The position numbers were made by a program, and so were the translations under genes. Below are positions 59,625 to 64,000 of a DNA stretch of 64,000 nucleotides, piece after piece. Positions within the stretch are counted from its first letter, which is position 1, and every line of letters begins with the position of its first letter. The notes under the pieces were generated by a model that was not told the origin of the DNA, made no database searches, and saw only the letters and a program-made list of their open reading frames with translations. Origin of the DNA: Cliona cf. orientalis (lineage: Eukaryota; Porifera; Demospongiae; Clionaida; Clionaidae); NCBI GenBank assembly GCA_963930775.1, contig OZ005703.1, forward strand, positions 5,518,001 through 5,582,000, read 5' to 3'.

Positions 59625-61958
59625 ATGTCAAATTTGACTAGCTTAAGCCTATTAGTAGTCACAACTTTAAGCTTCAGTGAGATCCTTGGAAGCCTAGGAT
59701 CCACAGTGCGTAGTGAGAACACTCAGACAAGCTGCTCAACTTTGTATCTACTCAACGTGGTGCCATATCCAGACGATGGAGAGAATGCAGGTTGGGATCG
59801 GGGCCTGGACCTAGTCCCAGCAGGCCACCTTGCTGCAGAGCAAATAAACAATCACTCTGAACTACTATCAGGATACAAACTAGAGCTTGTTGACATCGAT
59901 TCAGAGTCTTGTGGAAGAAGTACGATAACTAAAGGAGTTGTGAATCTGCACACAGAACTGGTGACCCCTAGTCTCAATAATAGAAGCTCTTGTGTTGTTG
60001 GTATTATTGGACTGTATTGCTCCATGGTAACAAATGCGCTCGCCCCCATTGTCAGTCGTCCGGGGGTCGATTATGTCAAGTTGGCTGCTTCTACCTCTCC
60101 TAAACATCGTTACGATCCTACCTTTAGGGATGTATTCCATACCATTGCATCATCAAGTGTGTTCAATGAAGCTGTCATCAAGATGATGATGACCTTTAAC
60201 TGGAGAAGAATTGGTTTGATGCACAATGCTCTGGGCTTCTACTTCATGACTTTATCCAATGATTTTGCGCGTCGTGCTGCTTCACTTTCAGATATTGAGC
60301 TGATTGTAGGAACTCCAATTGAGACATCACAGCAAAGTACTCATATTATTAATCATGGCATTACTGATACTTTTAACATAATCAACAACCAGGAGGTCCG
60401 CATTAGCTACTGGTCTGTTACTGTTGATGAGAGCTCCTTTCTCCTCTGTGAAGCATTCAAAAGACACTACATTTGGCCTGGACATGTGTACATCCTTCAA
60501 GAACGCTCCGTAAATGATATACTCAAAACTGAGACATCATGCACCCATGAGCAGATGATACAAGCAATGGAGGGAGTGTTCTTGCTGCAGTACAGAATCT
60601 ATGTTGAAAATGATGTCAAACTCTATTCTGGATGGACCTATGAAGAATTCCAACAGAGGTATACTGACAAACTATGGGAAGAGGCAGTGAACAGAACTGA
60701 CAAGGTGAAGGAAAATATTTATGCTAACTCTCTGTATGACCAAGTCTGGGCTTTTGCACTTGCTCTAAATAGTTCCCTTCTAGATATTAAAGCACGGAAT
60801 CTATCTTTTGATGATTACGGAATTGGAAATACAAAAGCAATATCTGATATCATCAAAGGTGAATTGAGTAAAGTAGACTTTCAGGGTGCTACTGGAAGAA
60901 TAATGTTTGATCGAAATTGAAGCATACCTTCTTCTGTTGATATTATGCAAATCAAGAATGGGAAAGAAGTCCTTGTTGGTATATATGATCCATTTCATAA
61001 AAATATCACTCGCCAAAACTTTCCTGACAGCATACCTGAGGACACTTTTCAGACTGTCTACATCCTGCTTCCACTGTAGCTTGGAGGCTGTATATTAGTG
61101 ACTCAGATCATACTTCTATGCTTGATCACCACAAACACAGTGCTACTTCTTTGGTGGAGAAAGGAAAGTGAAATCAAGGCAAGCGGTCCAATCTTGAGCA
61201 TACCAATCATGATCGGTTGCTACCTTCTGTGTGCAGCTCCAATCGTCCTTGTAGTGAAAAAAATGATTTTGATACAAGATGTTACTCTGCTTACGTTTTT
61301 ATGTAATATAAAGCTTTGGTCACTGTCAATAGGGATTGATTTAATATTTACAACTCTTTCTTTGAGATTGCTGAGACTATTTCACGTATTTCGGTCCTTT
61401 CATAGAACGGGAAAATTCTGGTCGGATAAATATTTATTTCTGTACTTACTTTTGATATGCTCAGTGAAAGTAATTCTCCTACTTCTTTTGACTTACTTGG
61501 ATACCTTACGTCCTAAGACCAATCGAGAGTACGTTCCTTCAGCAACCCCACCACATTATCAAGTCAGCATCGAATGCGACAGTCAAAACCGGGCACTTTG
61601 GGTACTAGCTACATACTTGTACTCGGGAATTCTGATCATCTTTGTGCTGTTCATGGCTACCCAGACTCGCCGTATCAAAAAGGCCTACTTTAAAGATACA
61701 AAAAAGGTGAACCTTTTTATATTCCTCGTTACTATTATTCTTGCAACAGCTCTACCTCTTTGGGTACTCTTTGGTGCCATTCATATAGAAATTGGAGCAC
61801 ACGTATGTGAGTGGTTGGCCTATTTTTCTGTGGCCATGCTGTGTCAACTGTGCCTTTTTTCTCCAAAACTATTGCCACTGGCTTTAAAGAAAACCAAACT
61901 GTGCAGGTTGACCCACTCTCCATCAATGTCTAGAATAAATGTTTTTCATGTATATTAA
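59625..61958 (+). pseudogene. B-type GPCR copy with two in-frame nonsense codons
   Basis: Full-length relative of gene B in one frame (777 codons) with TGA at 60918-60920, where gene B has CGA, and TAG at 61077-61079, where gene B has TGG at the start of helix 1. Each is a single transition. A small in-frame deletion lies near 60344-60356. All other hallmarks are intact: signal peptide, C-S-M-V-T, A-S-T-S-P-K-H-R, Y-D-Q-V-W, F-L-C-N-I-K, K-D-T-K-K-V-N, F-S-P-K-L. As it stands it could make at most a soluble Venus flytrap domain of 431 residues lacking the 7TM part. Confidence 0.88.
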
Positions 61959-62823
61959 TTTTCTAAAGTCATATTCTTTATGTCGTTTGAACAATATGTA
62001 TTAGACAGAAAATATTCTCTCGTTGGTTGCATGAGCTAATATGCATTGGTTGCAGGCTGTTGCTTGTGGAATGTTAATTGTTGTCCCACTGCGCATGCCT
62101 TGCATGCGGATCGATGGATCTGATTGGATAGAATGCTGTAGGCTGTGCAGGATTTAAAGTGATTGGCGCAGACAGTTTGGCACTCTCGGCAGCAACTGGC
62201 AAGCTTAAGTACCCTTTATGGATGAATGCTTCCAATTCCTGTTTTGTGCAATGTATTATTCCTGATTATTTGTGAGCAAAATTTATCTCAGTCTGATGGG
62301 CGCTGTGAACCAATATGATATCTGGAGTTAATATATGCGTGGGGTGCAATGAAGACCTGGACTGTCTGGAGCTAGACTGGCAACTGGAATAACAAGCTTA
62401 ATTATGTCTGGCCCACCCTACCTATTCATAACACTGTGAAAATTTATTTATTTACTGGTAGTACAATGTACTGTTTTATTGATCTTAAGTTTGAGTGGAC
62501 TTTGTGTGTGCGTTGGTTAGTGTTTGGACCTGGTAGTTGTTCATTATTGCATAAATCAAATGTAATGATGTAATCCTAAAGTGTGTACTGTACATGAAAG
62601 GCCATTCACTCAGCTAACTCTTGGTTTATGTTTCCTGTTCATAGCTAAATCCATTACCAAGTTATTACCAAGTTATGGCTGCTTTTATTGCCAGAGGTCA
62701 TCGTCGTCTGGAATCACTACTCATAGGTTATAAACATGTCATAAATGCACAATTATTGCAAATCTGGGATGCTATTAATACCAGTAGTATATAAATAATA
62801 GGAGGGGACAAGACTATAATATT

Positions 62824-62955
62824 ATAGTCTATCAAGCTGGACCTATCAAGCTAGACCCTTTTTCGCCCGACGACCTTTACCTACTCCCTCCACACGCGCG
62901 TGTGGATAGAGTGGGTAAAGGTCGTCAGGAGAAAAAGGTCTAGCTTGATAGACTA
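62824..62955. mobile_element. 132-bp foldback element
   Basis: TAGTCTATCAAGCT...AGACC and GACGACCTTTACC pair with GGTAAAGGTCGTC...GGTCTAGCTTGATAGACTA around a CACACGCGCGTGTGG centre. The corresponding place near 36270 lacks it. Confidence 0.78.
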
Positions 62956-63433
62956 AACAACACACTATACTACGGATGAATGGATTTCTTCGTATAGTTA
63001 CAAATCTGCAGGATAAAACTTTAGCATGCACATGTTTCAAGTGTAAGAAATGTGAGAAATTATGTTTTGATAAGCAGGACATGTAGGAAATTGGCCATGG
63101 TGTAGCTAGTGAATAAGAAACAATCATTATACGGTCCAGGACCTGCTTATTACATGTATCAGCTCTTATTGTGGGTCATGGTCCCTTATTCATGATCAAT
63201 TGAATTTGCTGACTATCAGATTTAGGTGGCCACGACGAAAACAACTAACAAGTAATGTGACACGTCGACGTCATGATATTGCCACGTGACTACAATAATT
63301 AGCTATACTGAACAGTTAGCTACTATAGCTATAGCAGCAAACTTGGTAAGATTTTAGCTGCATGAGTATTAAAGACATCGCCAAATTAAACAGTCATCAA
63401 TTTAGGGGGCTTGTCCAAAATCCTTGTGGAAAA

Positions 63434-63454
63434 TTAACGTCATTATGACGTTAA
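63434..63454. promoter_or_regulatory. CRE-like palindrome (distal type), right copy
   Basis: Exact copy of the 21-base palindrome at 36743-36763. A further TTACGTCAC half site follows near 63485, as it does near 36789. Confidence 0.4.
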
Positions 63455-63739
63455 TTGACATTAAGTTTTACCCCCTCCCCCCTCTTACGTCACAGAATTC
63501 ATAGATTCAATACTGAAACCCTGATTCTGCTCCATTTAGCCTATACATTCGCTATTCACTTGTATTTCTACAGTGCTAGCTATGTCTTCGTGGATTCATC
63601 ACATATACCTGTGCTTCCGAGTTTGACAGTTTCTTGTTTGCCTGTAGCTACGTGTACACTTTTAAATTTTAGCTAGCTACATGTACGTAGTGCTTGACAC
63701 AGCTGTCACTAAAATGCATATTTTGACACTGCTGGCCCC

Positions 63740-63756
63740 AACGTCATAATGACGTT
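63740..63756. promoter_or_regulatory. CRE-like palindrome (proximal type), right copy
   Basis: AACGTCATAATGACGTT, identical to 37136-37152, at the corresponding place in the duplicated upstream region. Confidence 0.4.
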
Positions 63757-64000
63757 AATTTAGTCTAGTTGGCCTTGGGTGGCATGTCGGAATTCTGATC
63801 TGCAAAGCATCATTTACCATACTACGGTCATGGTGATTCTGTGCATGCCATGATGATCATGTGATTAATCATGTTTGCTCCACATGCATGCCATAGTACT
63901 GTAGTAAATCAGATGGCTGGTATGGTCTATCATCGGACCATGAAGTCTAAAAAATTAACTTACTCACTCCGTCTGACATTACTCTTTTCTCTTCCTTGTC

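Larger units (their letters stand above)
58263..62361 (+). repeat. Right arm of large inverted repeat
   Basis: Plus-strand counterpart of 52331-48233. It holds B upstream DNA, the B-type copy with nonsense codons and B downstream DNA, in the order expected relative to B remnant 2 on its left. Confidence 0.85.
61959..64000. other. B downstream DNA joined to C-type upstream DNA
   Basis: The part up to about 62361 matches the region after gene B. From 62725 to 63958 it matches 36184-37345, upstream of gene C, with the two CRE-like palindromes conserved. The last 40 bases diverge. No gene inside. Confidence 0.65.

Noticed and set aside
61077-61079. RNA editing restoring the TAG codon to Trp in the B-type copy
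   Set aside because: A-to-I editing could in principle do this, but it could not restore CGA from the upstream TGA, so editing does not rescue the gene.

Overview
The window looks like a metazoan nuclear genome, most plausibly a demosponge. Genes are split by many short introns (often 50-120 bp) with GT..AG borders, the proteins are animal extracellular modules and class C GPCRs, non-coding DNA is AT-rich, and short inverted-repeat transposons are dense. A lineage-specific set of GABA-B-like receptors fits sponges, but the species is inferred, not proven. No prokaryotic or viral gene was recognised.

Region 1 (1-25266, + strand) is the 3' part of one giant gene for a type I membrane protein. 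I traced 74 exons that join in one open frame of 15555 nt (5184 residues plus stop); the 5' end and signal peptide lie outside the window. Most of it is a tandem repeat of an 18-exon, 1268-residue unit: NIDO-C, NIDO-A, somatomedin B (SMB), a 12-nt microexon, a six-bladed YWTD propeller, EGF, three SMB, a 27-nt microexon, NIDO-B. The window holds most of one unit and three complete ones, and every exon has the same length in every unit. After the last unit come a Thr/Ser/Pro stalk, two FN3 domains, a Gly-rich transmembrane helix and a cytoplasmic tail with an FENPLY motif like the LDL-receptor FxNPxY endocytosis signal. I know of no described protein with this architecture.

Region 2 (25267-64000) is a cluster of single-exon class C GPCRs of GABA-B type (Venus flytrap domain joined to 7TM without a cysteine-rich domain). 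Three are open: A (25609-27894), B (32315-34660) and C (37777-40122). The rest are broken relatives: a C-type 3' fragment (41221-41888), two copies of a B-type remnant with the same large internal deletion (about 47281-47830 and 57372-57965), an inverted B copy with several frameshifts (48659-50971), a C-type copy broken by a 13-bp tandem duplication (53446-55888), and a B-type copy with two nonsense codons (59625-61958).

The cluster grew by repeated segmental duplication of a block [C-type gene, spacer, B remnant, B-type gene, spacer]. One 4.2 kb segment (48127-52331) has been inverted relative to its sister copy. The right end of the window repeats the upstream region of gene C, so another C-type gene may lie just beyond. 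Spacers carry many TIR elements and foldbacks, and comparison of paralogous copies gives empty sites for several of them. A tRNA-like SINE sequence sits in the B upstream regions.
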